Assembly: GCF_009857535.1 (NCBI RefSeq)
Contig: NZ_WWCS01000001.1
Span: 124,001 to 188,000 of the forward strand
Direction of reading: 5' to 3'
From: Duganella margarita
GTDB lineage: Bacteria > Pseudomonadota > Gammaproteobacteria > Burkholderiales > Burkholderiaceae_D
Length of the DNA: 64,000 bases
Program-made: the position numbers and the translations under genes
In this document: positions 51,001 through 61,158 of the stretch, in pieces
Layout of the letters: each line of letters begins with the position of its first letter
Position numbering within the stretch: position 1 is the stretch's first letter
The notes under the pieces: generated by a model
The model's input: only the letters and a program-made list of their open reading frames with translations
What the model was told of the DNA's origin: nothing
Databases searched by the model: none

Positions 51001-51438
51001 ATGTCCAAGAAGTCCATCGCGCCTGCCGGCTGCCCCTGCGGCGGCCCGTCGCTTGCCACCTGCTGCGGCCCGTACATCGCCGGGACCGCCATCGCACCCA
51101 GCGCCGAGGCCCTGATGCGCTCGCGCTATACCGCCTACGGCCAGCGCAACGAGCCCTACCTGCTGGCCACCTGGCACGCCAGCACCCGTCCAATCGAGCC
51201 CATCATGAGCGACGAGGAAAAGGTGCAATGGCTGGGACTTGAGGTAAAATCTGCTTTACGTTTACGTCAACGTAAAGCAAATGAAGCCGACCTCACCCAG
51301 GATACGGTGGAATTCGTCGCCCGGTTCAAGATCAACGGCCGGGCCCAGCGCCTGCACGAGATCAGCAACTTTGTACGCGAACCGGCAGAAGGAGGAGACC
51401 TGCGCTGGTTTTACGTTGACGGTAGTTTTCCAGAATAG
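51001..51438 (+). CDS. ychJ: YchJ-family (UPF0225) SEC-C motif protein
   Basis: A 145-residue protein starting MSKKSIAPAGCPCG. The N-terminal metal-binding motif CPCGGPSLATCCGPYIAG is followed by the NTF2-like YchJ fold (ALMRSRYTAY, FVARFKINGRAQRLHEIS, LRWFYVDG). Function unknown; E. coli YchJ has the same arrangement. The codons for residues A-L-R-L-R-Q-R-K-A (51252-51278) also form a LiuR-like operator, so this gene hosts the promoter of the downstream liu operon. Confidence 0.9.
   Translation: MSKKSIAPAGCPCGGPSLATCCGPYIAGTAIAPSAEALMRSRYTAYGQRNEPYLLATWHASTRPIEPIMSDEEKVQWLGLEVKSALRLRQRKANEADLTQDTVEFVARFKINGRAQRLHEISNFVREPAEGGDLRWFYVDGSFPE
51245..51278 (+). promoter_or_regulatory. Internal liuB promoter with LiuR-like operator (site C) in ychJ
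   Basis: A TAAAAT -10-like box (51245-51250) is followed by the long semi-palindrome at 51253-51278, whose core is TTTACGTTTACGTCAACG. The arrangement (-10 then operator a few bases on) repeats that of liuR. The site is wholly inside ychJ coding sequence and about 180 bases upstream of liuB. I see no strong -35. Confidence 0.6.
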
Positions 51439-51456
51439 ACAGACAAAGGAAAAGCC

Positions 51457-53064
51457 ATGCCGCACATCGAAAGCAAGCTCAACCCTCGTAGCGAGGATTT
51501 CAAGGCCAACGCCGCCGCCATGCAGGCCGTCGTCGACGATTTGCGCGACAAGGTCGCCAAAATCGCGGTCGGCGGCGGCGAAGCGGCTTCGGCCAAGCAC
51601 GTCGCCCGTGGCAAGCTGCTGCCGCGCGACCGCGTGCAGATGCTGCTCGATCCCGGTACGCCCTTCCTCGAACTGTCGCAGATGGCGGCATACGCCATGT
51701 ACGACGACGCCGCACCGTCGGCCGGCATCATCACCGGCATCGGCCGCGTGGCCGGCCAGGAGTGCGTGATCGTCTGTAACGACGCCACCGTCAAAGGCGG
51801 CACCTACTACCCGATGACGGTCAAGAAGCACCTGCGCGCACAGGAAATCGCCGACCAGAACAACCTGCCGTGCATCTACCTGGTGGACTCCGGCGGTGCC
51901 AATCTGCCCAACCAGGATGACGTCTTCCCGGACCGCGACCACTTCGGCCGCATCTTCTACAACCAGGCCAACCTGTCGGCCAAGGGCATCCCGCAAATCG
52001 CCGTGGTGATGGGTTCCTGCACTGCCGGCGGCGCCTACGTGCCGGCGATGAGCGACGAATCCATCATCGTCAAGGAACAGGGCACCATCTTCCTCGGCGG
52101 CCCGCCGCTGGTGAAGGCCGCCACCGGCGAAGTGGTAACGGCGGAAGACCTGGGCGGCGGCGATGTGCACACGCGCCTGTCCGGCGTGGCCGACCATCTG
52201 GCGCAGAACGATTTGCATGCGCTGTCGCTGGCGCGCACCATCGTCTCCAATCTGAACCGAACCAAGCCGCAGCAGGGCGCCTTGCGCGAGGCGGTGGAAC
52301 CCACGTACGCCGCTTCCGAGCTGTATGGCGTGATCCCGGTCGATACCCGCAAGCCGTTCGACGTGCGCGAAGTCATCGCCCGCATCGTCGACGGCAGCGA
52401 GTTCGATGAATTCAAGGCGCGCTACGGCACCACGCTGGTGTGCGGCTTCGCCCACATCTTCGGCATGAAGGTCGGCATCATCGCCAACAACGGCATCCTG
52501 TTCTCGGAATCGGCGCTGAAAGGCGCGCACTTCATCGAGCTGTGCGCGCAGCGCAAGATCCCGCTGGTGTTCCTGCAAAATATCACCGGCTTCATGGTCG
52601 GCCGCAAATACGAAAACGAAGGCATCGCCCGCAACGGCGCCAAGATGGTGACGGCGGTGGCAACAGCCGCAGTGCCCAAGTTCACCGTCATCATCGGCGG
52701 CAGCTTCGGCGCCGGCAACTACGGCATGTGCGGCCGCGCCTTCTCGCCGCGCTTCATGTGGATGTGGCCTAATGCCCGCATTTCGGTGATGGGCGGCGAC
52801 CAGGCGGCATCGGTGCTGGCCACCGTGAAACGCGACGGCATCGAGGGCAAGGGCGGCATATGGTCGGCGGAAGAGGAAGCCGCTTTCAAGCAGCCGATCA
52901 AGGAACAATACGAACATCAGGGCCACCCTTACTACGCCACCGCGCGCCTGTGGGACGATGGCGTGATCGATCCCGCCGATACGCGCATGGTGCTGGGCCT
53001 CGGCCTGTCCGCCGCAATGAACGCGGAAATTGAAGACACCAAATTCGGTGTCTTCCGGATGTGA
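51457..53064 (+). CDS. liuB: Methylcrotonyl-CoA carboxylase carboxyltransferase (beta) subunit
   Basis: A 535-residue carboxyltransferase with two crotonase-type lobes. The N-lobe has [21 protein letters not shown] and the C-lobe [20 protein letters not shown] and [16 protein letters not shown]. Together with LiuD it carboxylates 3-methylcrotonyl-CoA in leucine breakdown. The start follows ychJ by 18 bases, with AAAGGAAAAG as ribosome binding site. A LiuR-like operator lies upstream inside ychJ. Confidence 0.95.
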   Translation: MPHIESKLNPRSEDFKANAAAMQAVVDDLRDKVAKIAVGGGEAASAKHVARGKLLPRDRVQMLLDPGTPFLELSQMAAYAMYDDAAPSAGIITGIGRVAGQECVIVCNDATVKGGTYYPMTVKKHLRAQEIADQNNLPCIYLVDSGGANLPNQDDVFPDRDHFGRIFYNQANLSAKGIPQIAVVMGSCTAGGAYVPAMSDESIIVKEQGTIFLGGPPLVKAATGEVVTAEDLGGGDVHTRLSGVADHLAQNDLHALSLARTIVSNLNRTKPQQGALREAVEPTYAASELYGVIPVDTRKPFDVREVIARIVDGSEFDEFKARYGTTLVCGFAHIFGMKVGIIANNGILFSESALKGAHFIELCAQRKIPLVFLQNITGFMVGRKYENEGIARNGAKMVTAVATAAVPKFTVIIGGSFGAGNYGMCGRAFSPRFMWMWPNARISVMGGDQAASVLATVKRDGIEGKGGIWSAEEEAAFKQPIKEQYEHQGHPYYATARLWDDGVIDPADTRMVLGLGLSAAMNAEIEDTKFGVFRM

Positions 53065-53066
53065 TC

Positions 53067-53843
53067 ATGATGATGTTGCCTGAACAGGTCGTGGCGGTTC
53101 CCGCCAACATCGGCGGCGCGCAGATCACGCTGCAAACCACCATCTACAAGCCGCCGGGAGCCGGCCCGTTCCCGGTGCTGTTCATGAATCACGGTAAGGA
53201 CGGCGGCGACGCGCATTTGCAGAAGCGCGCCACCTTCCCGGTCGTCAGCCAGGAATTCGTCAAGCGCGGCTACGCGGTGGTGATCCCGATGCGCATGGGC
53301 TTTGCGGGATCGGGCGGCACCTATGTCAACTCGCACTGCGAAGCCAAGGAAAACGGCGAGCAGCAAGCCAACTCGCTGTTCTTCGCCATGCAGTATGTGA
53401 TGAAGCAGCCATGGGCGGACCAGGATCACGTGATCCTCGCCGGCCAGTCGCACGGCGGACTGACCGCCATCGCCGCCGGCAGCCATGAGATCCATGGCGT
53501 GCGCGGCATCATCAACTTCGCCGGTGGCGTCAACAGCCGTTCGCACTGCGACTGGCAAGGCGCGCTGGTGGACGCCTTCAGGCAATGGGGGGCGACCACC
53601 AAGGTGCCGAGCATCTGGTTCTACGGCGCCAACGATACCCACTTCGGCCCGCAGCTGGCGTCGGAGATGTACCAGGCCTACACCGGCGCCGGCGGCAAAG
53701 CGCAGCTGGTGGCGTATGGCCCGTTCAAAAAAGACGCGCATGGCATGAGCGCCAGCCCGGACGGCGTACCGATCTGGTGGCCGGACACGGAACGCTTCCT
53801 GAAATCCGTCGGCATGCCGACCGAAGTTAAAACCAAGGATTGA
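53067..53843 (+). CDS. Alpha/beta hydrolase (dienelactone hydrolase-like)
   Basis: A 258-residue alpha/beta-hydrolase with the nucleophile elbow GQSHGG (Ser in VILAGQSHGGLTAIA), an oxyanion-strand FMNHGKDGGDAH and a C-terminal catalytic His in KKDAHGMSASPDG. No signal peptide is visible. It starts 2 bases after liuB and is followed directly by liuC. It may hydrolyse a thioester or ester side-product of the pathway; this is an inference from context. Confidence 0.85.
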   Translation: MMMLPEQVVAVPANIGGAQITLQTTIYKPPGAGPFPVLFMNHGKDGGDAHLQKRATFPVVSQEFVKRGYAVVIPMRMGFAGSGGTYVNSHCEAKENGEQQANSLFFAMQYVMKQPWADQDHVILAGQSHGGLTAIAAGSHEIHGVRGIINFAGGVNSRSHCDWQGALVDAFRQWGATTKVPSIWFYGANDTHFGPQLASEMYQAYTGAGGKAQLVAYGPFKKDAHGMSASPDGVPIWWPDTERFLKSVGMPTEVKTKD

Positions 53844-53845
53844 GC

Positions 53846-54634
53846 ATGGCCTTTGAAACCTTGACCATCACGCGCGAAGACCGCGTCGCCACGGTAACCC
53901 TGAACCGTCCGGACGTGCGCAACGCCTTCAACGAAACCACCATCGCCGAAATTAAGCAGGCCTTCAGCGAACTCGGTGAAGATGACGCGCTGCGCGCGAT
54001 CGTGCTGGCGGCGAATGGCCCGGCCTTCTGCGCCGGCGCGGACCTGAACTGGATGAAGAAAATGGCGGGCTACACGCACGCCGAAAACCACGCCGACGCG
54101 CTGCAACTGGCGGAAATGCTGCGCACCATTTACCTCTGCCCGAAACCGGTGGTGGCCAAGGTGCAGGGTGACTGCTACGCCGGCGGCATGGGCCTGGTGG
54201 CCGCATGTGACATCATCGTCGCGGTGGAAGAGGCGAATTTCTGCCTGAGCGAAGTAAAACTGGGCCTGATCCCGGCGACGATTTCGCCGTATGTGATCAA
54301 GGCCATGGGCGAGAATGCCTCGCGCCGCTACTTCCTGACCGCCGAACGTTTCGGCGCGCGGGAAGCGCTGCGCATCGGCTTCGCCCACGAAGTAGTGAGT
54401 ACGGAGACGCTCGACGCCAGGGTGACGGAGATCGTCAAGGCGTTGGTCAATAACAGCCCGAACGCCGTGCGGCAAGCCAAAGTGCTGGTGCGCGACGTGG
54501 CCGGGCAACCCGTCAACGATGCGCTGCTGGCCGATACCGCCGAGCGCATCGCACAAATCCGCGCCTCCGACCAGGGGCGCGAAGGCGTGGCGTCGTTTCT
54601 GGAGAAGCGCAAGCCCGCCTGGTTGATTAGTTAA
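53846..54634 (+). CDS. liuC: Methylglutaconyl-CoA hydratase
   Basis: A 262-residue enoyl-CoA hydratase/isomerase. The crotonase signature is seen in LAANGPAFCAGADLNWMKK (oxyanion hole) and QGDCYAGGMGLVAACDI, with LSEVKLGLIPATISPYVI. Located between liuB and liuD, it should hydrate 3-methylglutaconyl-CoA to HMG-CoA. I use the ATG at 53846 rather than an upstream TTG. Confidence 0.92.
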   Translation: MAFETLTITREDRVATVTLNRPDVRNAFNETTIAEIKQAFSELGEDDALRAIVLAANGPAFCAGADLNWMKKMAGYTHAENHADALQLAEMLRTIYLCPKPVVAKVQGDCYAGGMGLVAACDIIVAVEEANFCLSEVKLGLIPATISPYVIKAMGENASRRYFLTAERFGAREALRIGFAHEVVSTETLDARVTEIVKALVNNSPNAVRQAKVLVRDVAGQPVNDALLADTAERIAQIRASDQGREGVASFLEKRKPAWLIS

Positions 54635-54638
54635 CTTC

Positions 54639-54716
54639 GTCGTACGCGCGCAGGCGGGGATCCATGCTGAGTGTGAGCGCGTCCTCAGCATGGATTCCCG
54701 CCTGCGCGGGAATGAC
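54639..54716. repeat. Paired palindromic repeat between liuC and bioA
   Basis: Inverted 27-base units at 54639-54665 and 54690-54716, separated by 24 bases that themselves contain GCTGA...TCAGC. The right unit has the core ATTCCCGCCTGCGCGGGAAT. An ATG in the right unit (54690) is not the bioA start. Confidence 0.85.
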
Positions 54717-54731
54717 GCGATAGGAGCAGTT

Positions 54732-56060
54732 TTGGAATTGAATAAACAAAGCGACTGGGTAGCACGCAGCTTGCGCAGCGTATGGCATCCGTGCACCCAG
54801 ATGCAGCATCACGAAACCATTCCCTTGATCCCGGTCAGCCGCGGCAAGGGCGCGTGGCTGTACGACCATGAAGGCCGCCGCTACCTGGATGCGATCAGCT
54901 CCTGGTGGGTGAACCTGTTCGGCCACGCCAACCCCCGCATCAACGCCGCGCTGAAGGACCAGCTGGATACGCTGGAACACGCCATGCTGGCCGGCTTCAC
55001 GCACGAACCGGTGATCGAGCTGTCGGAAAAACTGTCGGCGCTGACCGGCCATGTGCTGGGCCACAGCTTCTACGCCAGCGACGGCGCCTCCGCCGTGGAA
55101 ATCGCGCTCAAAATGAGCTTCCACTCGTGGCGCAACAACGGTCACGCGGACAAGCAGGAATTCGTCTGCCTCAAAGGCAGCTATCACGGCGAGACCATCG
55201 GCGCGCTGGCCGTCACCGACGTCGCGCTGTTCAAGGACGCCTACGGACCGCTGCTGCGCGCCTCGCAGACCGTGATGTCGCCGGACGCGCGCCAGGCCGC
55301 CGACGGCGAGACGGCGCAGGACGTCGCCCGCCGCGCCGCCGCCGATGTCGAGCGCCTGTTCACCGAACGCGCCGACAAAATCGCCGCCATCATCATCGAG
55401 CCGCTGGTGCAATGCGCCACCGGCATGGCGATGCACGATCCGCTCTACCTGCAACTGGTGCGCGCACTGTGCGACAAGCACAACGTCCACCTGATCCTCG
55501 ACGAAATCGCCGTCGGCTGCGGCCGCACCGGCACATTCTTCGCCTGCGAACAGGCCGCCGTATGGCCGGACTTCCTGTGCCTGTCGAAGGGCATCAGCGG
55601 CGGCTACCTGCCGTTGTCGCTGGTAATGACGCGCGATAAAATCTACCAGGCCTTCTACAGCAACGACGTCACGCGCGGCTTCCTGCACTCGCACTCGTAC
55701 ACCGGCAACCCGCTGGCCTGCCGCGCCGCGCTGGCGACGCTGCACATCTTTGAAGAAGACGATGTACTGAACACCAACAAGATCAAGGCGGCGCGCCTGA
55801 CCGCCGCACTGCAACCGCTGGCGCAGCACGAACAGGTGCGCAACTTCCGCCAGCGCGGCATGATCTGGGCGTTCGACGCCATCGACGCGCCGGCAGACTT
55901 CTCGCGCCGCTTCTTCGCCAGCGCCACCGAACACGAACTGCTGATGCGTCCCATCGGTTCCACTGTCTACATGATGCCGCCGTATATCCTCAGCGACGAG
56001 GAAATCGACGGCCTGGCCGCCAACACGCTGGCCGTATTCAACCAGGTCATGGCGGGCTGA
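54732..56060 (+). CDS. bioA: Adenosylmethionine-8-amino-7-oxononanoate aminotransferase
   Basis: A 442-residue class III aminotransferase that converts KAPA to DAPA using S-adenosylmethionine as amino donor. Motifs are [31 protein letters not shown], the substrate tyrosine loop [29 protein letters not shown] and the PLP lysine in [15 protein letters not shown] choose TTG at 54732 because AGGAG is five bases upstream; in-frame codons further upstream lie in a repeat. First gene of bioAFDB, which is inserted in the liu operon. Confidence 0.93.
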   Translation: MELNKQSDWVARSLRSVWHPCTQMQHHETIPLIPVSRGKGAWLYDHEGRRYLDAISSWWVNLFGHANPRINAALKDQLDTLEHAMLAGFTHEPVIELSEKLSALTGHVLGHSFYASDGASAVEIALKMSFHSWRNNGHADKQEFVCLKGSYHGETIGALAVTDVALFKDAYGPLLRASQTVMSPDARQAADGETAQDVARRAAADVERLFTERADKIAAIIIEPLVQCATGMAMHDPLYLQLVRALCDKHNVHLILDEIAVGCGRTGTFFACEQAAVWPDFLCLSKGISGGYLPLSLVMTRDKIYQAFYSNDVTRGFLHSHSYTGNPLACRAALATLHIFEEDDVLNTNKIKAARLTAALQPLAQHEQVRNFRQRGMIWAFDAIDAPADFSRRFFASATEHELLMRPIGSTVYMMPPYILSDEEIDGLAANTLAVFNQVMAG

Positions 56061-56062
56061 CG

Positions 56063-57253
56063 ATGGAACTGCTGAATCAACTCAGGCAGCAGCTGCAAAC
56101 GCTGGACGAGCAGCAGCTGATCCGCAAGCGCCGCACGGTCGACTCGCCCTGCGGCCCGCGCGTGCGCGTGGAGGGCCGCGAACTGCTGGCCTTCTGCAGC
56201 AACGACTACCTTGGCCTGGCCAACCACCGCAAGATCAAGCTCGCGCTGCAGGAAGGCGCGGCGATCTACGGCGTTGGCAGCGGCGCCTCGCACCTGATCA
56301 GCGGCCATATCCGCGCCCACGCCATGCTGGAAGAACGTCTGGCGCAATTCGTCGGCGACCATCTGGAAGCACCGCGCGCCATCAGTTTCTGCACGGGCTA
56401 CATGGCCAACCTGGCTGTCATCACCGGCCTCACCGCCGGCGACAGGCAGGCCGAGATCTTCTCGGAAGAGCTGAATCACGCCTCGCTGATCGACGGCGCC
56501 CGGCTGTCCCGCGCCAAAACGCAGGTCTACCCGCACGCCGACCTGGCGGCGCTGGAAGTACTGCTCAAGGCCAGCAAGGCCGCTACCAAGGTCGTCGTGA
56601 CGGACAGTGTGTTCAGCATGGACGGCAACCTGGCGCCGCTGCCGCAGCTACTGGCCCTGTGCGAACAGTACGGTGCCTGGCTGGTGGTGGACGACGCCCA
56701 CGGCTTCGGCGCGCTCGGTGCGCAAGGCCACGGCGTGCTGGAACACTTCAACCTGCGGTCGCCCAATCTGGTCTACATGGGCACCCTGGGCAAGGCGGCC
56801 GGCGTCGGCGGCGCTTTCGTCGCCGCGCATGAAACGGTGATCGAAACGCTGATCCAGAAGGCCCGCCCTTATATCTTCACCACCGCCACGCCGCCGGCGC
56901 TGGCGCACGCGCTGCTGACCAGCCTCGATCTGCTGGAAGGCGACGAAGGCATCACACGGCGCGCCAACCTGCAGGCATTGGTGGCACAATTGGACGATGG
57001 CCTGCGCTTGGAGCGCTGGCAGCGCCTGCCCTCAAAGACTGCGATCCAGCCTATCCTGATCGGCGATAATGCTGAAACCATGCGCGCCGGCGCCGCCCTG
57101 TACGAACAGGGACTGTGGGTGGGGGCGATCCGTCCGCCGACGGTGGCCCCGGGCACCGCGCGCTTGCGCGTCACCCTCTCGGCCGGGCATACCCGCCAGG
57201 AAGTGGCAACCTTAATCACCGCGCTTAATGCGTTGGCATTGGAAAGGACCTGA
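56063..57253 (+). CDS. bioF: 8-amino-7-oxononanoate synthase
   Basis: A 396-residue PLP enzyme condensing pimeloyl-thioester with L-alanine. The family motifs are [50 protein letters not shown] and the PLP Lys in [16 protein letters not shown]. The ATG is 2 bases after the bioA stop. Length equals the family's. Confidence 0.95.
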   Translation: MELLNQLRQQLQTLDEQQLIRKRRTVDSPCGPRVRVEGRELLAFCSNDYLGLANHRKIKLALQEGAAIYGVGSGASHLISGHIRAHAMLEERLAQFVGDHLEAPRAISFCTGYMANLAVITGLTAGDRQAEIFSEELNHASLIDGARLSRAKTQVYPHADLAALEVLLKASKAATKVVVTDSVFSMDGNLAPLPQLLALCEQYGAWLVVDDAHGFGALGAQGHGVLEHFNLRSPNLVYMGTLGKAAGVGGAFVAAHETVIETLIQKARPYIFTTATPPALAHALLTSLDLLEGDEGITRRANLQALVAQLDDGLRLERWQRLPSKTAIQPILIGDNAETMRAGAALYEQGLWVGAIRPPTVAPGTARLRVTLSAGHTRQEVATLITALNALALERT

Positions 57254-57254
57254 G

Positions 57255-58031
57255 ATGAGCTTGGACGATCCTGTGTTGGCAGTCGCTCCTCAAACGCAAC
57301 CGGCGGCAGCTGCCAGCGGCCTGCCGCCGCGCTTCAACTGCTTCGTCACCGGCACCGATACTGAAATCGGCAAGACGCTGGTTTCCTCCGCCATGCTGCA
57401 CGCGCTGGTGCAAGCCGGCGTGCGCGCATGCGGCATGAAGCCGGTGGCGGCCGGCGCGGAACTCGGTGCGGACGGCAAATGGCACAACGACGATTGCGAC
57501 CAGCTGGCCGCCGCCGGTAATGTCCATCTGCTGCCGTCGATCACCACGCCTTTCCTGTTGAAGGAACCGGCCGCGCCGCATATCGCCGCCGCGCTGGAGG
57601 GCGTGACCATTTCGCCGGTGCCGATCCTGGCGGCCTACGTGGAAATCAACGCCGCCTCGGATGCGGTGGTGGTGGAAGGCGTAGGGGGCTTCATCGTGCC
57701 GCTGAACGACGAATTCGACACCGCCGACCTGGCCGAGCAGCTGGAACTGCCGGTGGTGCTGGTGGTGGGCCTGCGCCTCGGCTGCATCAGCCACGCGCTG
57801 CTGACGGTGGAAGCCATCCTGTCGCGCGGCCTGAAGCTGGCTGGCTGGGTGGCCAATGAAACCCAGGCCGACATGGCCTTCGCCGACGAAAACGTGGCCG
57901 CACTGGCGCAGCGCATTCCGGCGCCGCTGCTGGGCCGCGTGCCACGCCTGGACCAGCCAACCGCCGAAGCGGCCGCCGCCCATATCGATTTTACGCAGCT
58001 GCCGCACTGGCCGCTGCAAACTGCAATTTGA
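57255..58031 (+). CDS. bioD: ATP-dependent dethiobiotin synthetase
   Basis: A 258-residue P-loop enzyme closing the ureido ring of DAPA. The P-loop is [13 protein letters not shown] (residues 31-43), and KPVAAGAE and [13 protein letters not shown] match the family. An N-terminal extension of about 20 Ala/Pro/Gln-rich residues is unusual. It starts 1 base after bioF and is followed by bioB 17 bases later. Confidence 0.94.
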   Translation: MSLDDPVLAVAPQTQPAAAASGLPPRFNCFVTGTDTEIGKTLVSSAMLHALVQAGVRACGMKPVAAGAELGADGKWHNDDCDQLAAAGNVHLLPSITTPFLLKEPAAPHIAAALEGVTISPVPILAAYVEINAASDAVVVEGVGGFIVPLNDEFDTADLAEQLELPVVLVVGLRLGCISHALLTVEAILSRGLKLAGWVANETQADMAFADENVAALAQRIPAPLLGRVPRLDQPTAEAAAAHIDFTQLPHWPLQTAI

Positions 58032-58048
58032 ACGAAGAAGGAAAACCG

Positions 58049-59095
58049 ATGTCTGAAACTACCCTCCAGGAACCGAAAGTCGTTTCCCTGCACCGCCCGA
58101 CGGCGCCCATCGTGCCCGCCGCCACCACTTGGCCGCGCGAAGAAGTACTGGCGCTGTACGAATTGCCGTTCAATGAGCTGATGTTCCGCGCGCAGCAAAC
58201 GCAGCGCGCCAACTTCCCGGACGGCGACGTCGAACTGGCCACGCTGCTGTCGATCAAAACCGGCGGCTGCGAAGAAGACTGCGGCTACTGCCCGCAGGCG
58301 GCGCGCTACGACACCGGCGTCGAAGCCAAGAAGATCCTCGACATCGACACCGTGCTGGATGCGGCCCAACAGGCCAAGGACAACGGCGCCACCCGCTTCT
58401 GCATGGGCGCCGCCTGGCGCAGCCCGAAAGACCGCGACATGGACAAGGTTGAAGAGATGGTGCGCTCGGTGAAAGCCCTGGGCCTGGAAACCTGCGCTAC
58501 GCTGGGCATGCTGGAAGAACACCAGGCGCAGCGCCTGAAAGACGCCGGCCTCGATTACTACAACCACAATCTGGACACCGCGCCTGAGTTCTATGACAAC
58601 GTGATCTCCACCCGCGAATACCAGGACCGCCTGGACACGCTGGGCCACGTGCGCGAAGCGGGCCTGAAGGTCTGCTGCGGCGGCATCGTCGGCATGGGCG
58701 AATCGCGCGACCAGCGCGCCGGCCTGATCGCCCAACTAGCGAACCTGAATCCGTATCCGGAATCGGTGCCGATCAACCATCTGGTGCAGGTGGAAGGCAC
58801 GCCGCTGTTCGGCCAGGACAAGCTGGACCCGCTGGAATTCGTCCGCACCATCGCCGTAGCGCGCATCACCATGCCGAAAGCGCGCGTGCGTCTGTCGGCT
58901 GGCCGCCGCGAACTGGGCGAAGCCGTGCAAGCCATGTGCTTCATGGCCGGCGCCAATTCGATCTTCTACGGCGACAAGCTGCTGACCACCGATAACCCGG
59001 AAGCCAACGACGACCGCGCGCTGCTGGAAAAACTGGGCCTGAAAACCCGCGGCGCCGTATTGGATTCGGTACAAAAGGAGAGTTGCGGCTGCTAA
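58049..59095 (+). CDS. bioB: Biotin synthase
   Basis: A 348-residue radical-SAM enzyme inserting sulfur into dethiobiotin. The 4Fe-4S/SAM motif is Cys74-x3-Cys78-x2-Cys81 ([12 protein letters not shown]). The second cluster residues sit in [23 protein letters not shown] and [11 protein letters not shown]. The ATG at 58049 is preceded by GAAGGAAA. Last gene of the bio cassette, followed by a repeat pair and liuD. Confidence 0.96.
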   Translation: MSETTLQEPKVVSLHRPTAPIVPAATTWPREEVLALYELPFNELMFRAQQTQRANFPDGDVELATLLSIKTGGCEEDCGYCPQAARYDTGVEAKKILDIDTVLDAAQQAKDNGATRFCMGAAWRSPKDRDMDKVEEMVRSVKALGLETCATLGMLEEHQAQRLKDAGLDYYNHNLDTAPEFYDNVISTREYQDRLDTLGHVREAGLKVCCGGIVGMGESRDQRAGLIAQLANLNPYPESVPINHLVQVEGTPLFGQDKLDPLEFVRTIAVARITMPKARVRLSAGRRELGEAVQAMCFMAGANSIFYGDKLLTTDNPEANDDRALLEKLGLKTRGAVLDSVQKESCGC

Positions 59096-59097
59096 CC

Positions 59098-59158
59098 GTC
59101 ACTCCTGCGCAAGCAGGAGTCCATACTCAGCATGGATTCCCGCCTGCGCGGGAATGAC
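59098..59158. repeat. Paired palindromic repeat between bioB and liuD
   Basis: Inverted 27-base units at 59098-59124 and 59132-59158, separated by 7 bases (ACTCAGC). The right unit again has the core ATTCCCGCCTGCGCGGGAAT, identical to the one before bioA; the left unit is a diverged copy (ACTCCTGCG...GCAGGAGT). Confidence 0.85.
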
Positions 59159-59208
59159 GCATCGCGATTATAAAAAACTTCCGGCCATAAGCCGTAAAGA
59201 GAGAGACG

Positions 59209-61146
59209 ATGTTTACAAAAATTCTGATCGCCAATCGTGGTGAAATTGCCTGCCGTGTGGCCGCTACCGCGCGCCGCATGGGCATTAAAACCGTCGCCGT
59301 GTATTCGGAAGCGGACGCCAACGCCAAGCACGTCGCCGTGTGCGACGAAGCGGTGCTGATCGGCCCTGCCGCCGCCAAGGAAAGCTATCTGCGCGGCGAC
59401 AAGATCATCGCCGCCGCCAAGGCCACCGGCGCGCAAGCCATCCATCCCGGCTACGGCTTCCTGTCCGAGAACGCCGAGTTTGCGGACGCCTGCGCCGAAG
59501 CGGGCCTGGTGTTCATTGGGCCGCCGGCATCGGCCATGCGCGCGATGGGCTCCAAGTCCGCTGCCAAGCAGCTGATGGAGAAGGCCAAGGTGCCGCTGGT
59601 GCCCGGCTATCACGGCGAGCAGCAGGACGCCGACTTCCTGCACACGCAGGCCGACAGCATCGGCTACCCGGTGCTGCTGAAGGCGTCGGCCGGCGGCGGC
59701 GGCAAGGGCATGCGCGTGGTGGAGAACTCGGCGCAGTTCAAGGATGCGCTGGCGTCCTGCAAGCGCGAGGCGATCAGTTCTTTTGGTGACGACAAGGTGC
59801 TGGCGGAGAAATACCTCCAGCGCCCGCGTCACATTGAAATCCAGGTGTTTGCCGATACGCTCGGCAATTGCATCTACCTGTTCGAGCGCGATTGCTCGGT
59901 GCAGCGCCGTCACCAGAAAGTGCTGGAAGAAGCGCCGGCGCCCGGCATGCCGGCCGAACGCCGCGCGGCGATGGGCGAAGCGGCGGTGGCTGCGGCGCGC
60001 GCCGTGGGCTACGTCGGCGCCGGCACGGTGGAATTCATCGCCAACCAGGACGGCAGCTTCTATTTCATGGAGATGAACACCCGCCTGCAGGTGGAACATC
60101 CGGTAACCGAGATGATTACCGGGACCGATCTGGTGGAATGGCAGCTGCGCGTCGCCGCCGGCGAGCCGCTGCCGAAACAGCAGCATGAACTGGTCATCAA
60201 CGGCCACGCCATCGAAGCGCGCATCTACGCCGAAAATCCGGAGAAGGGCTTCCTGCCGTCGATCGGCACGCTGCGCCATCTCGGCACGCCGGACGCCGTC
60301 TCGTTCGATCTTGGCGGCGTGACAGCTACTCCTGCCGCTGTGCGCATCGACTCCGGCGTGCGCGAGGGCGACGCCATCTCGCCGTTCTACGACCCGATGA
60401 TCGCCAAACTGATCGTCTGGGGCGCGGACCGCAAGCAGGCGCTGGCCCGCATGGCGCAAGCGCTGGCGCAGTACCAGATCGTCGGCCTGGCCAGCAATAT
60501 CGCCTTCCTCAAGCGCCTCGTGGAAGGGCAGGCTTTCTCCAGCGCCGATCTGGATACCGGCCTGATTGAACGCAATCACGACACGCTGTTCCCGGCCGCG
60601 CAACCTACGCCGGACAGCGCCCTCACGCTGGCGGCGGAAGCACTGCTCGATGCCGAACAAGCGCGCAGCACCGAGCCATGGGCCCAGGCCAACGGCTGGC
60701 GCATGAACCAGACCTACAGCCGCAAGCTGTCCTTCGCCGACGAGCATGCGAGCTACGACATCAGCGTCACCTACGGACCTGACGGCCGGCAGTTCAGCAC
60801 CGGCGATCAAGCCGCGCGCGGCACAGTGCTGCGCGAGGGCGACACCTTCCACGTCTTCAGCAACGGCGCCCACTACCAGCTGACCTGGAACGATCCGATG
60901 GCCCACGCCGGCGAAACCGAAGCCGAAGGCGGCCGCCTCACCGCGCCGATGCCCGGCAAAGTGGTCGCCGTCCTCGCCGCCAAGGGACAGGAAGTGAAAA
61001 AAGGCGCCGCCCTGGTCATCATGGAAGCCATGAAAATGGAGCACACCATCGCCGCGCCGCACGACGGCGTGATCGACGACATCCTCTACAACGTCGGCGA
61101 CCAGGTCGCAGACGGCGCACCGCTGCTGGCCTTCAAGGCGGCATAA
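59209..61146 (+). CDS. liuD: Methylcrotonyl-CoA carboxylase biotin carboxylase (alpha) subunit
   Basis: A 645-residue biotin-dependent subunit. The N-terminal biotin-carboxylase domain (ILIANRGEIACRVAATARRMG, then GGGGKGMRVVE as ATP-grasp and EMNTRLQVEHPVTE) is followed by a linker domain and the C-terminal biotinyl domain with Lys609 in EAMKMEH. It carboxylates its biotin and passes CO2 to LiuB. It is separated from liuB by the bio cassette but still in the same orientation. Confidence 0.96.
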   Translation: MFTKILIANRGEIACRVAATARRMGIKTVAVYSEADANAKHVAVCDEAVLIGPAAAKESYLRGDKIIAAAKATGAQAIHPGYGFLSENAEFADACAEAGLVFIGPPASAMRAMGSKSAAKQLMEKAKVPLVPGYHGEQQDADFLHTQADSIGYPVLLKASAGGGGKGMRVVENSAQFKDALASCKREAISSFGDDKVLAEKYLQRPRHIEIQVFADTLGNCIYLFERDCSVQRRHQKVLEEAPAPGMPAERRAAMGEAAVAAARAVGYVGAGTVEFIANQDGSFYFMEMNTRLQVEHPVTEMITGTDLVEWQLRVAAGEPLPKQQHELVINGHAIEARIYAENPEKGFLPSIGTLRHLGTPDAVSFDLGGVTATPAAVRIDSGVREGDAISPFYDPMIAKLIVWGADRKQALARMAQALAQYQIVGLASNIAFLKRLVEGQAFSSADLDTGLIERNHDTLFPAAQPTPDSALTLAAEALLDAEQARSTEPWAQANGWRMNQTYSRKLSFADEHASYDISVTYGPDGRQFSTGDQAARGTVLREGDTFHVFSNGAHYQLTWNDPMAHAGETEAEGGRLTAPMPGKVVAVLAAKGQEVKKGAALVIMEAMKMEHTIAAPHDGVIDDILYNVGDQVADGAPLLAFKAA

Positions 61147-61158
61147 AGGAGAACCACC

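Noticed and set aside
54690..54731. ATG at 54690 as the bioA start
   Set aside because: The codons MDSRLRGNDA are just a translation of the palindromic repeat; the TTG at 54732 has the ribosome binding site and matches the family length.
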